From Arthrobacter sp. ISL-85 (GTDB taxonomy: Bacteria; Actinomycetota; Actinomycetes; Actinomycetales; Micrococcaceae), in NCBI RefSeq assembly GCF_018613675.1, contig NZ_JAGGPQ010000007.1, forward strand, positions 62,001 to 126,000: 64,000 nucleotides of DNA, given 5' to 3'. Positions 42,322 to 52,127 of the stretch are shown here, piece by piece. Numbering within the stretch: the first letter of the stretch is position 1; each line of letters begins with the position of its first letter. The position numbers were made by a program, and so were the translations under genes. The notes under the pieces were generated by a model. The model had not been told where the DNA came from. It saw nothing but the letters and a program-made list of their open reading frames with translations, and made no database searches.

Positions 42322-44298
42322 ATGGGCACAACAACAGGAACGTGCAGAATGACGGTGGCGCAGGCCGTCGTCGAATACCTTTCCAAGCAGTACACCGTGG
42401 ACTTGGTGGGCGGCGTGGATTACCGTGAGCGGCTCATTCCGGGCACGTTCGGTATCTTCGGGCACGGCAACGTGGCCGGTGTGGGCCAGGCGTTGAAGCA
42501 GTACCAGCAGCAGGACCCCACGCTGATGCCGTATTACCAGGGCCGGAACGAACAGGCCCAGGTCCACCAGGCCGTGGGGTTCGCCCGGCACACGCGCCGC
42601 CGCCAGACCTTCGCGGTCAGCACGTCGATCGGCCCGGGCTCCTCCAACCTGTTGACCGGTGCCGCGCTGGCCACCACCAACCGGCTTCCGGTGCTGCTGC
42701 TCCCGTCGGACACGTTTGCCACCCGCGCGGCGGACCCGGTGCTGCAGCAGCTCGAGCAGCCGTACGCCTACGACATCACCGTCAACGACGCGTTCCGGCC
42801 GCTGTCCAAATTCTTTGACCGGGTGAACCGTCCCGAGCAGCTGTTCTCCGCGTTCCACCACGGCCTGCGCGTCCTGACTGACCCCGCGGAGACCGGCGCG
42901 GTGACGATCTCGCTGCCGCAGGACGTCCAGGCTGAGGCCTTCGACGTCCCCGACGAGTTCCTGGCCGAGCGGGAATGGCGGATCCGCCGCCCCGAGGCCG
43001 ACGACGACGACATTGCCCGCGCCGCCGCAGCCATCCGCGCCGCGAAGCGTCCGCTGATCATCGCCGGCGGGGGAGTGCTCTACGCCTACGCGAACGATGA
43101 ACTGGCGAAGTTCGCCGAGCTGACCGGCATCCCGGTGGGCAACACGCAGGCGGGCGTCGGCGTCCTGCCCTGGGACCACAAGTTCTCGCTGGGTGCCATC
43201 GGCTCCACCGGCACGACGGCGGCCAACGCCATCGCCGCCGAGGCGGACCTGGTCATCGGCATCGGCACCCGCTACGAGGACTTCACCACCGCGTCCCGGA
43301 CCGCGTTCCAGAACCCCGACGTAAAGTTCGTGAACATCAACGTCGCCCCCATCGACGCGTACAAGCACGGCACCTCGCTGCCGATCGTCGCCGACGCCCG
43401 CAAGGCCCTGGTCAAGCTCAACGCAGCCCTGGGCGGCTACCGGGCCGGCGCGGACCTGGAGCAGAAGGTCGAGGCGGAGAAGAAGCGCTGGGACGCCACC
43501 GTGGACGAGGCCTTCGATACCCGCTACACCCCGCTGCCGGCCCAGAACGAGATCATCGGCGCCACCAACCGGGCCATGGACGCCCGCGACGTGGTCATCT
43601 GCGCCGCCGGCTCACTGCCCGGTGACCTGCACAAGATGTGGCGGGTCCGCGACCCGTTCGGCTACCACGTCGAATACGCCTACTCCTGCATGGGTTACGA
43701 GATCCCCGGCGGCCTGGGCGTCAAGCGTGCAGCGATCGCCGAGGCGGCAAGTACGACGGCGGCAGGCGCCTCGGGCGATCAGGTGCGGGACGTCGTCGTG
43801 ATGGTGGGGGACGGCTCCTACCTGATGATGCACACCGAACTGGTCACCGCCGTGGCCGAACGAATCAAGCTGATCGTGGTCCTGGTCCAGAACCACGGCT
43901 ACGCCTCCATCGGCTCCCTGTCCGAATCCCTGGGCTCGCAGCGGTTCGGCACGAAGTACCGGGCGCTGGACGAGGAAGCGCACAGCTTCGATGAGGGCGA
44001 GACGCTGCCCGTGGACCTGGCCCTGAACGCCGAGTCCCTGGGCGTGAAGGTCATCCGGATCGAACCGGGGGAGAAGGTCATCGCCGAACTCGAACAGGCC
44101 ATCCGCGACGCGAAGGCCGCCCCGGAAAACAGTGGACCGATCCTGATCCACGTCGAGTCAGATCCACTCCTGGACGCGCCGTCCTCCGAGTCCTGGTGGG
44201 ACGTTCCCGTCTCGCAGGTCTCCGAACTGGACTCCACGAAGCAGGCCTTCCAGACCTACGTCGACCACAAGTCACGCCAGCGCAAACTGCTCGGCTGA
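42322..44298 (+). CDS. iolD: 3D-(3,5/4)-trihydroxycyclohexane-1,2-dione hydrolase
   Basis: 658 residues, thiamine-diphosphate enzyme. N-terminal domain with GGVDYRERLIPGTFGIFGHGNVAG, central domain with IIAGGGVLYA, and the C-terminal cofactor motif GDGSYLMM...VQNHGYASIG. IolD opens the inositol ring at the dione stage to give 5-deoxy-glucuronate. It starts 2 bases after the aldolase stop, within the same operon. Confidence 0.95.
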   Translation: MGTTTGTCRMTVAQAVVEYLSKQYTVDLVGGVDYRERLIPGTFGIFGHGNVAGVGQALKQYQQQDPTLMPYYQGRNEQAQVHQAVGFARHTRRRQTFAVSTSIGPGSSNLLTGAALATTNRLPVLLLPSDTFATRAADPVLQQLEQPYAYDITVNDAFRPLSKFFDRVNRPEQLFSAFHHGLRVLTDPAETGAVTISLPQDVQAEAFDVPDEFLAEREWRIRRPEADDDDIARAAAAIRAAKRPLIIAGGGVLYAYANDELAKFAELTGIPVGNTQAGVGVLPWDHKFSLGAIGSTGTTAANAIAAEADLVIGIGTRYEDFTTASRTAFQNPDVKFVNINVAPIDAYKHGTSLPIVADARKALVKLNAALGGYRAGADLEQKVEAEKKRWDATVDEAFDTRYTPLPAQNEIIGATNRAMDARDVVICAAGSLPGDLHKMWRVRDPFGYHVEYAYSCMGYEIPGGLGVKRAAIAEAASTTAAGASGDQVRDVVVMVGDGSYLMMHTELVTAVAERIKLIVVLVQNHGYASIGSLSESLGSQRFGTKYRALDEEAHSFDEGETLPVDLALNAESLGVKVIRIEPGEKVIAELEQAIRDAKAAPENSGPILIHVESDPLLDAPSSESWWDVPVSQVSELDSTKQAFQTYVDHKSRQRKLLG

Positions 44299-44341
44299 GC
44301 CCGTACTTCCATCCCCTTCAAACTACTCAAGGAAGAGTCCC

Positions 44342-45856
44342 ATGACTGCCACCACCACTGAGACCGTCACCATCAACCACTTCATCGACGGCGCCGAGAC
44401 CGCCGGTGAGGGCGACCGCACCACGAACGTGTACAACCCGGCTACGGGCGCTGTGACCGGCGAACTGCGCCTGGCCAACCGCGCCGACCTGGACACCGCC
44501 GTCGCCGCCGCCCGCAGGGCTGCCGACACCTGGGGTGATATCTCCCTGGCCAAGCGCACCGCCGTGCTGTTCAAGTTCCGCGAACTCGTCGCTTCCCACA
44601 TCGAGGAACTCGCGCAGCTGGTAACCGCTGAGCACGGCAAGGTCATTTCCGACGCCAAGGGAGAGATCGGCCGCGGCCTGGAAGTCATCGAATACGCCTG
44701 CGGTATCCCCACCCTGCTCAAGGGCGACTACTCGGACCAGGTGTCCACCGGCATCGACGTGTTCAACTTCCGCGAACCCCTCGGCGTGGTGGCCGGCATC
44801 ACGCCGTTCAACTTCCCCGTCATGGTGCCGCTGTGGATGGCGCCCATGGCCATCGCCACCGGCAACGCCTTCATCCTCAAGCCCTCCGAGCGCGACCCCT
44901 CCGCCTCCCTGCTGCTCGCCAAGCTGTGGAAGGAAGCCGGCCTGCCGGACGGTGTGTTCCAGGTCCTGCACGGCGACAAGGAAACCGTCGACGGGCTGCT
45001 GACCCACCCGGACGTGGACGGGATCTCCTTTGTCGGTTCCACCCCGATCGCCCAGTATGTCCACGAGACCGCCACCAAGCACGGCAAGCGCGTCCAGGCC
45101 CTGGGCGGGGCGAAGAACCACGCCATCATCCTGCCCGACGCCGACCTGGACAACGCCGCCGACCACCTCGCCGCCGCCGCGTTCGGCTCCGCCGGTGAAC
45201 GCTGCATGGCCATCTCCGTTGCCGTCGCCGTCGGCGACGCCGCGGACCTGCTGGTCAAGAAGGTCGAAGAACGCGCCCTGGCCGTGAAGGTCAACAACGG
45301 CACCGAACCCGACGCCGAAATGGGCCCGGTCATCACCCCCGCCTCCAAGGAACGCATCGTACGGATCGTCACCGAAGCCGAAGCTGCCGGCGCAGCGATG
45401 GTGGTGGACGGCCGCGACCTCGTCGTCCCCGGCCACGAAGACGGCTTCTGGGTAGGCCCCACCGTCCTGGACCACGTCAAAACCGAAATGACCGCCTACA
45501 CCGAGGAAATCTTCGGACCCGTCCTCGTGGTGGTCCGCGTCGACACCCTCGAAGACGGCATCAAGCTCATCAACGCCAACCCCTACGGCAACGGCACCGC
45601 CATCTTCACCTCCTCCGGCGCCGCCGCCCGCAAGTTCCAGCGCTCCGTCACCGTGGGCATGATCGGCATCAACGTGCCCCTGCCCGTCCCGGTGGCCTAC
45701 CACTCCTTCGGCGGCTGGAAAGCCTCCCTCTTCGGCGACAAGCACATCTACGGACCCGAAGGCGTAAGCTTCTACACCCGCGGCAAGGTAGTCACCTCCC
45801 GCTGGCCCGAGACCCACCACGCCTCCGGCGCCTCCTACAACTTCCCCTCCAACTAG
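44342..45856 (+). CDS. iolA: Methylmalonate-semialdehyde dehydrogenase (CoA-acylating)
   Basis: 504 residues, aldehyde-dehydrogenase superfamily. Catalytic C288 in GSAGERCMAISVA; GGAKNHAIILPD and GFWVGPTVLDHV are MmsA/IolA-specific. It oxidises malonate semialdehyde from the aldolase step to acetyl-CoA and CO2, completing inositol breakdown; valine-pathway methylmalonate semialdehyde is an alternative substrate. AAGGAAGAG precedes the ATG. Confidence 0.94.
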   Translation: MTATTTETVTINHFIDGAETAGEGDRTTNVYNPATGAVTGELRLANRADLDTAVAAARRAADTWGDISLAKRTAVLFKFRELVASHIEELAQLVTAEHGKVISDAKGEIGRGLEVIEYACGIPTLLKGDYSDQVSTGIDVFNFREPLGVVAGITPFNFPVMVPLWMAPMAIATGNAFILKPSERDPSASLLLAKLWKEAGLPDGVFQVLHGDKETVDGLLTHPDVDGISFVGSTPIAQYVHETATKHGKRVQALGGAKNHAIILPDADLDNAADHLAAAAFGSAGERCMAISVAVAVGDAADLLVKKVEERALAVKVNNGTEPDAEMGPVITPASKERIVRIVTEAEAAGAAMVVDGRDLVVPGHEDGFWVGPTVLDHVKTEMTAYTEEIFGPVLVVVRVDTLEDGIKLINANPYGNGTAIFTSSGAAARKFQRSVTVGMIGINVPLPVPVAYHSFGGWKASLFGDKHIYGPEGVSFYTRGKVVTSRWPETHHASGASYNFPSN

Positions 45857-45867
45857 CGGCCAACCAC

Positions 45868-45929
45868 CATCGATTGCTCCGTAAACGCCGTTTTGAGCGT
45901 CCAAAACGACACCTACGGAGCAATCGATG
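45868..45929. repeat. Nested palindromic element inside the iol operon
   Basis: A perfect 16-base outer inverted repeat, CATCGATTGCTCCGTA (45868-45883) and its complement (45914-45929), encloses an inner one, CGTTTTG (45889-45895) with CAAAACG (45902-45908), loop AGCGTC. It fills the gap between iolA and iolE and ends 15 bases before the iolE start. It may be a dispersed repeat, a terminator or an mRNA processing/stability site. Confidence 0.8.
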
Positions 45930-45944
45930 CAAAGGAAAAGACAA

Positions 45945-46856
45945 ATGACTGAGAACAAGCTGATCATCGGCACGGCGCCGGACTCTTGGGGCGTCTGGTT
46001 CGCGGATGACCCCAAGCAGACTCCGTGGGAACGCTTCCTCGACGAGGTAGCTGAATCCGGCTACAAGTGGATCGAGCTGGGACCATATGGCTACCTGCCC
46101 AACGACCCGGTCCGCCTGGCGGAAGAACTGAAGCAGCGCGATCTGCAGATCTCCGCCGGCACCGTGTTCACCGCGTTCCACCGCGGCCTGGACCAGTGGG
46201 AAACCGCCTGGGAGCCGGCCCGCAAGGTCGCGGAACTGACCGCGGCCATGGGCGGCGAGCACATCGTGGTCATCCCGGCCATGTGGCGCGATGACGTCAC
46301 GGGCGAGGCAGTGGAGAGCGGCACCCTGAGCGGGAAGGCCTGGGACGATCTGTTCGCCGGCCACAACCGGCTGGGCAAGACCCTGCTGGAGGACTTCGGC
46401 CTGAAGCAGCAGTTCCACTCCCACGCCGATTCCCACGTCGGCGCGCAGGCGGACATCGAGACGCTGCTGGGCGCCACGGACCCCCAGTACCTGAACCTCT
46501 GCCTGGACACCGGACACGCCGAGTACTGCGGCGCCTCCAGCCTGGAGCTGATCAAGAACTACCCGGACCGGATCGGCTACCTGCACCTGAAGCAGATCAA
46601 CCCGGAGATCCTCAAGAAGGTCAACGAGGAAAACATGACGTGGGCAGCCGCCAACCTGGCTGGCGTCATGACCGAACCGCCCAACGGCCTGCCGGACCTG
46701 CGCGCGGTCATCGAAGCTGTGGAAGGCCTCAACCGTCCCATCTTCGGCATCGTGGAACAGGACATGTACCCCGTGGCCTTCGACGTTCCCATGCCCATTG
46801 CCAAGCGCACCCGCAACTACCTGCTGTCCTGCGGCTCCCGCACCGCCGTCAGCTAA
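45945..46856 (+). CDS. iolE: Inosose dehydratase
   Basis: 303 residues, TIM-barrel sugar-isomerase-like fold. IolE-specific start IGTAPDSWGVWFADDPKQTP; metal-ligand stretches FHSHADSHVG, CLDTGHAEYCG and GIVEQDMYPV. It dehydrates scyllo-inosose (2-keto-myo-inositol) to the dione used by IolD. ATG 45945 follows AAAGGA; an upstream in-frame ATG at 45927 lies in the palindromic element. Confidence 0.92.
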   Translation: MTENKLIIGTAPDSWGVWFADDPKQTPWERFLDEVAESGYKWIELGPYGYLPNDPVRLAEELKQRDLQISAGTVFTAFHRGLDQWETAWEPARKVAELTAAMGGEHIVVIPAMWRDDVTGEAVESGTLSGKAWDDLFAGHNRLGKTLLEDFGLKQQFHSHADSHVGAQADIETLLGATDPQYLNLCLDTGHAEYCGASSLELIKNYPDRIGYLHLKQINPEILKKVNEENMTWAAANLAGVMTEPPNGLPDLRAVIEAVEGLNRPIFGIVEQDMYPVAFDVPMPIAKRTRNYLLSCGSRTAVS

Positions 46857-46885
46857 CCCCGCACACAGACCAAAAGGACAGAACA

Positions 46886-47899
46886 ATGACTGAAAACCTC
46901 CGCGTCGCCGTCATCGGCGCCGGCCGCATGGGTGCCGACCACATCCAGCGCCTCAGCAAGCGCATCCACGGAGCCGAAGTGGCCGCCGTCGTGGACGTCG
47001 ACCTCGCCCGCGCCCAGGCTGCCATTGAAGGCATCCCCGGCGCCGTGGCCTTGGCCGACGCAGAGGAGGCCCTCAACAACGGCGACGTCAACGCCGTCCT
47101 GATTGCCACCCCCGGCTTTCTGCACGAGGACATCCTGCTCAAGGCGCTGGCCAAGGACATCCCGATCCTCTGCGAAAAGCCCCTCACGCCGGACGCTGCA
47201 TCCTCCTGGAAAATCGTCGAAGCTGAGGTGGCGCTGGGCCACAAGCGCATCCAGGTGGGCTTCATGCGCCGCTTCGATGCCGAATACGCCACGCTGGGCT
47301 CGATTATCCGCAACCACGAACTGGGCGAACTGCTGATGCTGCACCACCAGCACCGCAACCCGAGCACCCCCGAGGGCTTCACCAACGAGATGCTCATCAA
47401 CGACTCCGTGGTCCACGAGTTCGATGCCATCCGATACTTCACCGGCGAGGAAATCACCAGCGTCCAGGTCCGCCTGGGCAAGGCCACCCGTAACGCGCCC
47501 TCCGGCCAGCACGACCCCCAGCACGTCCTGCTCGAGACCGAGTCCGGCGTCCTGGCCGACGTCGAAATCTACGTCAACGCCAAGTTCGGCTATGAGGTGG
47601 CCACCCAGGCCTCCTTCGAGGACGGCATCGTCAGCATCGGCGGCGACAAGGGACCCTACACCCGCAGTTCCGGCCGCTGGGGCGGCAACGTCACCCCCGG
47701 CTTCGAGGAGCGTTTTGGTGCGGCGTACGACGTCGAAATCCAGTCATGGGTGGACGCGGCACTTAAGGGCGGCATCGGCGGCCCCTCCGCCTGGGATGGG
47801 TATGCCACCGCTGCGTGCTGCGAGGCAGGCGTCGAGGCGCAGAAGAACGGCGAAAAGGTCGCCGTGAAGCTGGCTCCGAAGCCCGACCTCTTCAAGTAG
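46886..47899 (+). CDS. iolG: myo-Inositol 2-dehydrogenase
   Basis: 337 residues, Gfo/Idh/MocA family: GAGRMGADH (about 10-18), CEKPL near 97-101, and the active-site NDSVVHEFDAIRYF with the His/Asp pair. NAD-dependent oxidation of myo-inositol to scyllo-inosose is the first step of the pathway. The true start is ATG 46886; the frame is open upstream but overlaps iolE. Confidence 0.92.
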   Translation: MTENLRVAVIGAGRMGADHIQRLSKRIHGAEVAAVVDVDLARAQAAIEGIPGAVALADAEEALNNGDVNAVLIATPGFLHEDILLKALAKDIPILCEKPLTPDAASSWKIVEAEVALGHKRIQVGFMRRFDAEYATLGSIIRNHELGELLMLHHQHRNPSTPEGFTNEMLINDSVVHEFDAIRYFTGEEITSVQVRLGKATRNAPSGQHDPQHVLLETESGVLADVEIYVNAKFGYEVATQASFEDGIVSIGGDKGPYTRSSGRWGGNVTPGFEERFGAAYDVEIQSWVDAALKGGIGGPSAWDGYATAACCEAGVEAQKNGEKVAVKLAPKPDLFK

Positions 47900-47944
47900 C
47901 CACCAGCCTCCCCATCCAGGACTGATCCACAATGGAGTGTTTAC

Positions 47945-48820
47945 GTGAAAATCGCACTTGACCCCACCCCGTTCCACCACTCGCGCAGCCTGCTGGAGTT
48001 CCCCCGGGTGGTGGCGGACCTTGGCTACAAGTACATGCAGATGACCCCGCACGCGGACTTCATCCCGTTCTTCAACCACCCCAAAGCGGATGATGAACTG
48101 GTGGGCCTGCTCAAGAAGTCCTGCCGTGACGCCGGGATTGAGATCGCCTCCATCCTCCCCGTGCTCCGTTGGTCCGGTCCGGACGAGGACGCCCGCGAGG
48201 CAGCCGTACGCTACTGGAAGCGCGCCATCCAAATCGCCGTGGACCTGGGCGTCAGCACCATGAACACCGAGTTCAGCGGCAGGCCGGAGAAGGCGGAGGA
48301 GTCCGAGCGGGCGTTCTACCGTTCCATGGAGGAACTGCTGCCGATCATTGAGCGGGAAGGCATCGACCTGCTCATTGACCCCCACCCCGACGATTTCGTG
48401 GAGGAGGGCCTGGCCGCCATCCGCGTTATCCGCGGCGTGAACTCGAAGAACGTGGGCATGGTCTACGTGGCCTCGCACAGCTTCCATATGAAGAACTCGC
48501 CGCTGGACATCATGCGCGCGGCAGGGGACAAGCTGCGCCTGGTCCACGTGGCCGATACGATGGACCACCACGCCTCGCACGGGCTGCGCTACATCACCAA
48601 CCCGCCGGGCAACCCGGTCCGCGTGCACCAGCACTTGAAGATCGGCGACGGCGACGTCAACTGGGACGAATTCTTCGGCGGCCTGAAGGAGATCGGCTTT
48701 CTGGACCGCGACGACACTGTCATGGTGTCCAGCGTCTTCGCCGAGGACGAGAATGCTGAGGACGTCTCCCGCTACCAGCTGGAGACCATGAAGCAGTACG
48801 TCCAAAAGGTCAGCGTATGA
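47945..48820 (+). CDS. iolH: Sugar phosphate isomerase/epimerase, IolH-like
   Basis: 291 residues of the TIM-barrel isomerase family. It begins KIALDPTPFHHSRSLLEFPRVVADLGY, as in IolH proteins; metal-ligand stretches are NTEFSGRP, LIDPHPDDFVEEG, HVADTMDHHASHG and HQHLKIGDGDVNW. IolH's exact step is unsettled; it may interconvert inosose isomers. The GTG start at 47945 follows GGAGTG. It overlaps iolT by 4 bases. Confidence 0.83.
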   Translation: MKIALDPTPFHHSRSLLEFPRVVADLGYKYMQMTPHADFIPFFNHPKADDELVGLLKKSCRDAGIEIASILPVLRWSGPDEDAREAAVRYWKRAIQIAVDLGVSTMNTEFSGRPEKAEESERAFYRSMEELLPIIEREGIDLLIDPHPDDFVEEGLAAIRVIRGVNSKNVGMVYVASHSFHMKNSPLDIMRAAGDKLRLVHVADTMDHHASHGLRYITNPPGNPVRVHQHLKIGDGDVNWDEFFGGLKEIGFLDRDDTVMVSSVFAEDENAEDVSRYQLETMKQYVQKVSV

Positions 48821-50256
48821 GTTCACAGGATTCCGGGAACGCAACTGCCAAGCAGCCCCGCAACCACAAGCGGGCCCTGCGGACCGTCACCATCATCTCC
48901 ACGTTCGGTGGCCTCCTGTTCGGCTATGACACCGGCGTGATCAACGGCGCCCTGCCCTACATGCAGGAGGATCTGGGCCTTACCCCGCTGACAGAAGGCC
49001 TGGTCACATCGTCCCTGCTGTTCGGCGCGGCCTTCGGCGCCCTGTTCGGCGGTCGCCTGGCAGACCGCAACGGCCGGCGCAAGATGATCATGGTGCTGGC
49101 CGTCATCTTCCTGGTCGGCACCCTCGGCTGCACATTCTCGCCCACCACCGGCGTGATGATTGCCGCGCGGTTCATCCTGGGACTCGCCGTGGGCGGGGCA
49201 TCAGTGACTGTACCGGTGTACCTGGCCGAGGTGTCACCCAGCAACCGGCGCGGCCGGATCGTCACGCAGAACGAGCTCATGATCGTCACCGGGCAGCTGC
49301 TGGCCTTCATCTTCAACGCCTACCTGGGCAACTCCTTCGGGGAATCCCACGGCATCTGGCGCTGGATGCTGGTCATCGCCACCCTACCGGCCATTGCACT
49401 ATGGATCGGGATGAACTTCATGCCCGAGAGCCCCCGCTGGCTGGCCTCCATCGGCAGCTTCGGCGAGACGCTCAGCGTGCTGCAGCGGATCCGGTCGCAG
49501 GAGGAGGCCCGCAGGGAGTTTGAAGAAGTCAAGGCCATGGCCGTGGAGGACTACAAATCCAAGATGGGTTCATGGAAGGACCTGGGCATTCCGTGGCTCC
49601 GCCGGATCTTCGTGGTGGGCCTGGGCCTGGCGGTGATCCAGCAGATCACCGGCGTGAACTCGATCATGTACTACGGCACCCAAATCCTGTCGCAGTCCGG
49701 TTTTGGCCGGGAAGCGGCACTGACAGCCAACATCGCCAACGGCGTGATCTCAGTCCTGGCCACGTTCGTGGGCATCTGGCTGCTGGGCAAGGTGGGCCGG
49801 CGCCGAATGCTGATCACCGGCCAGGCAGGCACGACGACGGCGCTGCTGCTGATTGGCCTCTTCTCGCTGATCCTGCCGGAGGGCACAGCCCGGGGCTTCG
49901 TCATCCTGGCGCTCACCGTGACGTTCCTGGCGTTCCAGCAGGGTGCCATCTCGCCGGTAACCTGGCTGATGCTCTCGGAAATCTTCCCGTTGAAGATCCG
50001 CGGCCTGGGCATGGGCGCTTCGGCGTTCCTGCTGTGGATCGTGAACTTCCTGATCGGGTTCGGATTTCCGCAACTGCTGGCGGCCATCGGCATCTCCAAC
50101 ACGTTTTTTGTGTTCGCCGTCCTTGGCGTGGGTGCCATCGCCTTCGCCGCGAAGTATGTGCCCGAGACCAAGGACAAGAGCCTTGAGGACCTGGAGCATT
50201 ACTTCAAGAACGTGGCCGGCGGCAAAGCCGAGGTGGCCGCGGCCAAGGTTTCCTGA
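48817..50256 (+). CDS. iolT: Inositol-type sugar:H+ symporter (MFS sugar porter)
   Basis: 479 residues, 12 helices, sugar-porter family: GGLLFGYDTGVINGALPYM, GGRLADRNGRRK, VPVYLAEVSPSNRRG, PESPRWL, QQITGVNSIMYYG, and PETKDKSLEDLE at the C-terminus. Linkage to the iol genes with an ATGA overlap makes myo-inositol the likely substrate. A second, related permease is at 55141-56559. Confidence 0.9.
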   Translation: MSSQDSGNATAKQPRNHKRALRTVTIISTFGGLLFGYDTGVINGALPYMQEDLGLTPLTEGLVTSSLLFGAAFGALFGGRLADRNGRRKMIMVLAVIFLVGTLGCTFSPTTGVMIAARFILGLAVGGASVTVPVYLAEVSPSNRRGRIVTQNELMIVTGQLLAFIFNAYLGNSFGESHGIWRWMLVIATLPAIALWIGMNFMPESPRWLASIGSFGETLSVLQRIRSQEEARREFEEVKAMAVEDYKSKMGSWKDLGIPWLRRIFVVGLGLAVIQQITGVNSIMYYGTQILSQSGFGREAALTANIANGVISVLATFVGIWLLGKVGRRRMLITGQAGTTTALLLIGLFSLILPEGTARGFVILALTVTFLAFQQGAISPVTWLMLSEIFPLKIRGLGMGASAFLLWIVNFLIGFGFPQLLAAIGISNTFFVFAVLGVGAIAFAAKYVPETKDKSLEDLEHYFKNVAGGKAEVAAAKVS

Positions 50257-50279
50257 CGTACCAGAACCACCCCTTCAAC

Positions 50280-50325
50280 GCAGCAACGCCCCCATGAGTA
50301 TTCCTCCTGGCGGCGTTGCTGCTTG
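50280..50325 (+). terminator. Terminator of the forward iol operon
   Basis: GCAGCAACGCC (50280-50290) pairs perfectly with GGCGTTGCTGC (50312-50322), followed by TTG. Confidence 0.75.
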
Positions 50326-50341
50326 TGCGTGCGGTGTTCTG

Positions 50342-50791
50342 CTACGCGGTCGCTTGCAGCCGCGGCAGGGCATCCACCAGCGGTGCCAGCTCCGGGATGA
50401 CCATGGCCTCATTGAGGGCACGTTCCAAGGTGGCGTCGTGGACTGGCCGAGCTTCCGCGAGCAAACTGCTCCCGCTGGCCGTCAACTCGGTGTAAATGCC
50501 CCGGCGGTCGTCGTCGCACAAGATCCTGGTCAGCAGGCCGCGGTCCTCCAGCCGGTTTACCAGGCGGGTAGTGGCGCTCGGGCTCAGCGCCGTGGCGCGC
50601 GCCAGTTGCTGCATCCGCATGTGCCACCCGTCCTGCCGGCTCAGGGCATCCAGCACCGTGTACTCCACTACGGACAGCTGTGATTCTGCCTGGAGGCTGC
50701 GTTCCAGTTCGTTTTCGATCAACCCGTGCAGGGCCGCCAAGGTGCGCCAGCCCTGCGCGCGGACCTCGACGGCGTCGTCCTTGATGCCCAT
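50342..50791 (-). CDS. MarR-family regulator
   Basis: 149 residues; winged helix LSVVEYTVLDALSRQDGWHM..QQLARATALSPSATTRLVNRLEDRGLL and DDRRGIYTELTASG are typical of MarR. The start ATG 50791 follows AGAAGGAG. It is divergent from an MFS efflux gene; nested inverted repeats between them are the likely operators. Such pairs respond to toxic aromatic or phenolic compounds. Confidence 0.87.
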   Translation of the reverse strand: MGIKDDAVEVRAQGWRTLAALHGLIENELERSLQAESQLSVVEYTVLDALSRQDGWHMRMQQLARATALSPSATTRLVNRLEDRGLLTRILCDDDRRGIYTELTASGSSLLAEARPVHDATLERALNEAMVIPELAPLVDALPRLQATA

Positions 50792-50810
50792 GGCTGCTCC
50801 TTCTAAAAGT

Positions 50811-50864
50811 AGTTGCTTGCGCGGCATATTTGCATGTGCAACAATAAATACCGCGTCTGCAACT
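50811..50864. promoter_or_regulatory. Nested MarR operator region
   Basis: AGTTGCTTGCGCGG (50811-50824) and CCGCGTCTGCAACT (50851-50864) form a 14-base inverted repeat with 3 mismatches, enclosing TTGCA-TG-TGCAA (50830-50841). Confidence 0.55.
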
Positions 50865-50921
50865 ATCTTAGGCGCCTTCCCCTTCCGGGGACAACTACGT
50901 ACAGCTCAAAGGAGCATTGGC

Positions 50922-52127
50922 ATGCCTGTAGGCCTGATAGCACTCGCCCTCGGCGGGTTTGGCATCGGACTCACCGAATTCGTGATCGCCGGCCTCCTCC
51001 CGCAGGTGGCGGCGGACTTTGCGGTGAGTGAAGCATCGGCGGGGTGGTTCATCTCCGGCTACGCACTCTCCGTGGTGGTGGGAGCGCTGGGACTGACGGC
51101 GGCCGTCACCCGCTTTCAGCGCAAACCGGTGCTGGCCGCCTTGCTGGTCCTGTTCATTGCCGGGAACCTGCTCTCCGCCACGGCGGACGGGTACTGGGCG
51201 ATGATGTTGGGCCGCGTCATTGCAGCCCTCTCGCATGGCGCCTTCTTCGGGATCGGGGCCGTGGTGGCCGCCGGCATGGTCCCGGCCAGCAAGAAGGCGG
51301 GAGCCATCGCGCTCATGTTCACCGGGCTGACGGCAGCCAACGTCCTTGGCGTACCGTTCGGAACCCTCCTGGGCCAGGCCGCCGGTTGGCGCGCCACGTT
51401 CTGGGCCATCACCGTGATTGGCGTGGCCGCGCTCGTTGGTATCCTGGCGCTCGTCCCCAAATCGGCTGGGGCAACTGAAGAATCGGCCAGCCTCCGCTCC
51501 GAGCTCCGCGCCTTCCGCTCCGGGCAGGTGTGGCTGTCCATCGTGGTGACCATCCTTGGGTTCGGCGGCATGTTCGGAGCGTTCACCTACATCGCCTACA
51601 CCCTCACGGAGGTGTCCGGCTTCGCGGCCTCCACCGTGCCGTGGCTGCTCATCGTCTTCGGCGTGGGCCTTTTCGCGGGTAATGCCCTGGGCGGAAAGGC
51701 CGCTGACCGCAACGTGGATCGGACGCTCCTGGTGGTGCTCGCCGCGCTGACGGTGGTCCTGGTGGCGTTCGCAATGACGGCCGCCAATCCTGTGCTGACG
51801 GTCATCTCCCTGGTCCTGATGGGAGGCTTCGGTTTTGCCACCGTACCGGGCCTTCAGATGCGCGTCATGAAGTACGCCTTCGGCGCTCCCACCCTCGCAT
51901 CCGGTGCCAATATCGGTGCCTTCAACGTAGGCAACGCGCTGGGTGCATGGCTGGGCGGCGTCACCATCACCGCCGGGTTCGGCTATACCTCGCCCATCTG
52001 GGCCGGGGCCGCCATCACCCTTGCCGGCCTTGCCGTCATGGCATTCGCCGCGGCAGGCGCCAGGCGGAGCAAACAGCACGAAAAGGCCCAGATGCAGGGA
52101 ACGGCGGAGGAGTTGGTTAGCCGCTAA
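50922..52127 (+). CDS. MFS efflux transporter (DHA1/AraJ-Cmr type)
   Basis: 401 residues, 12 helices. The opening LIALALGGFGIGLTEFVIAGLLPQVAADF and the FTGLTAANVLGVPFGT motif C-like region mark the AraJ/Cmr-type drug-proton antiporters. AAAGGAG precedes the ATG at 50922. Regulation by the divergent MarR is expected. It sits inside the inositol region but has no evident role there. Its stop overlaps the convergent LacI gene by 4 bases. Confidence 0.87.
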   Translation: MPVGLIALALGGFGIGLTEFVIAGLLPQVAADFAVSEASAGWFISGYALSVVVGALGLTAAVTRFQRKPVLAALLVLFIAGNLLSATADGYWAMMLGRVIAALSHGAFFGIGAVVAAGMVPASKKAGAIALMFTGLTAANVLGVPFGTLLGQAAGWRATFWAITVIGVAALVGILALVPKSAGATEESASLRSELRAFRSGQVWLSIVVTILGFGGMFGAFTYIAYTLTEVSGFAASTVPWLLIVFGVGLFAGNALGGKAADRNVDRTLLVVLAALTVVLVAFAMTAANPVLTVISLVLMGGFGFATVPGLQMRVMKYAFGAPTLASGANIGAFNVGNALGAWLGGVTITAGFGYTSPIWAGAAITLAGLAVMAFAAAGARRSKQHEKAQMQGTAEELVSR

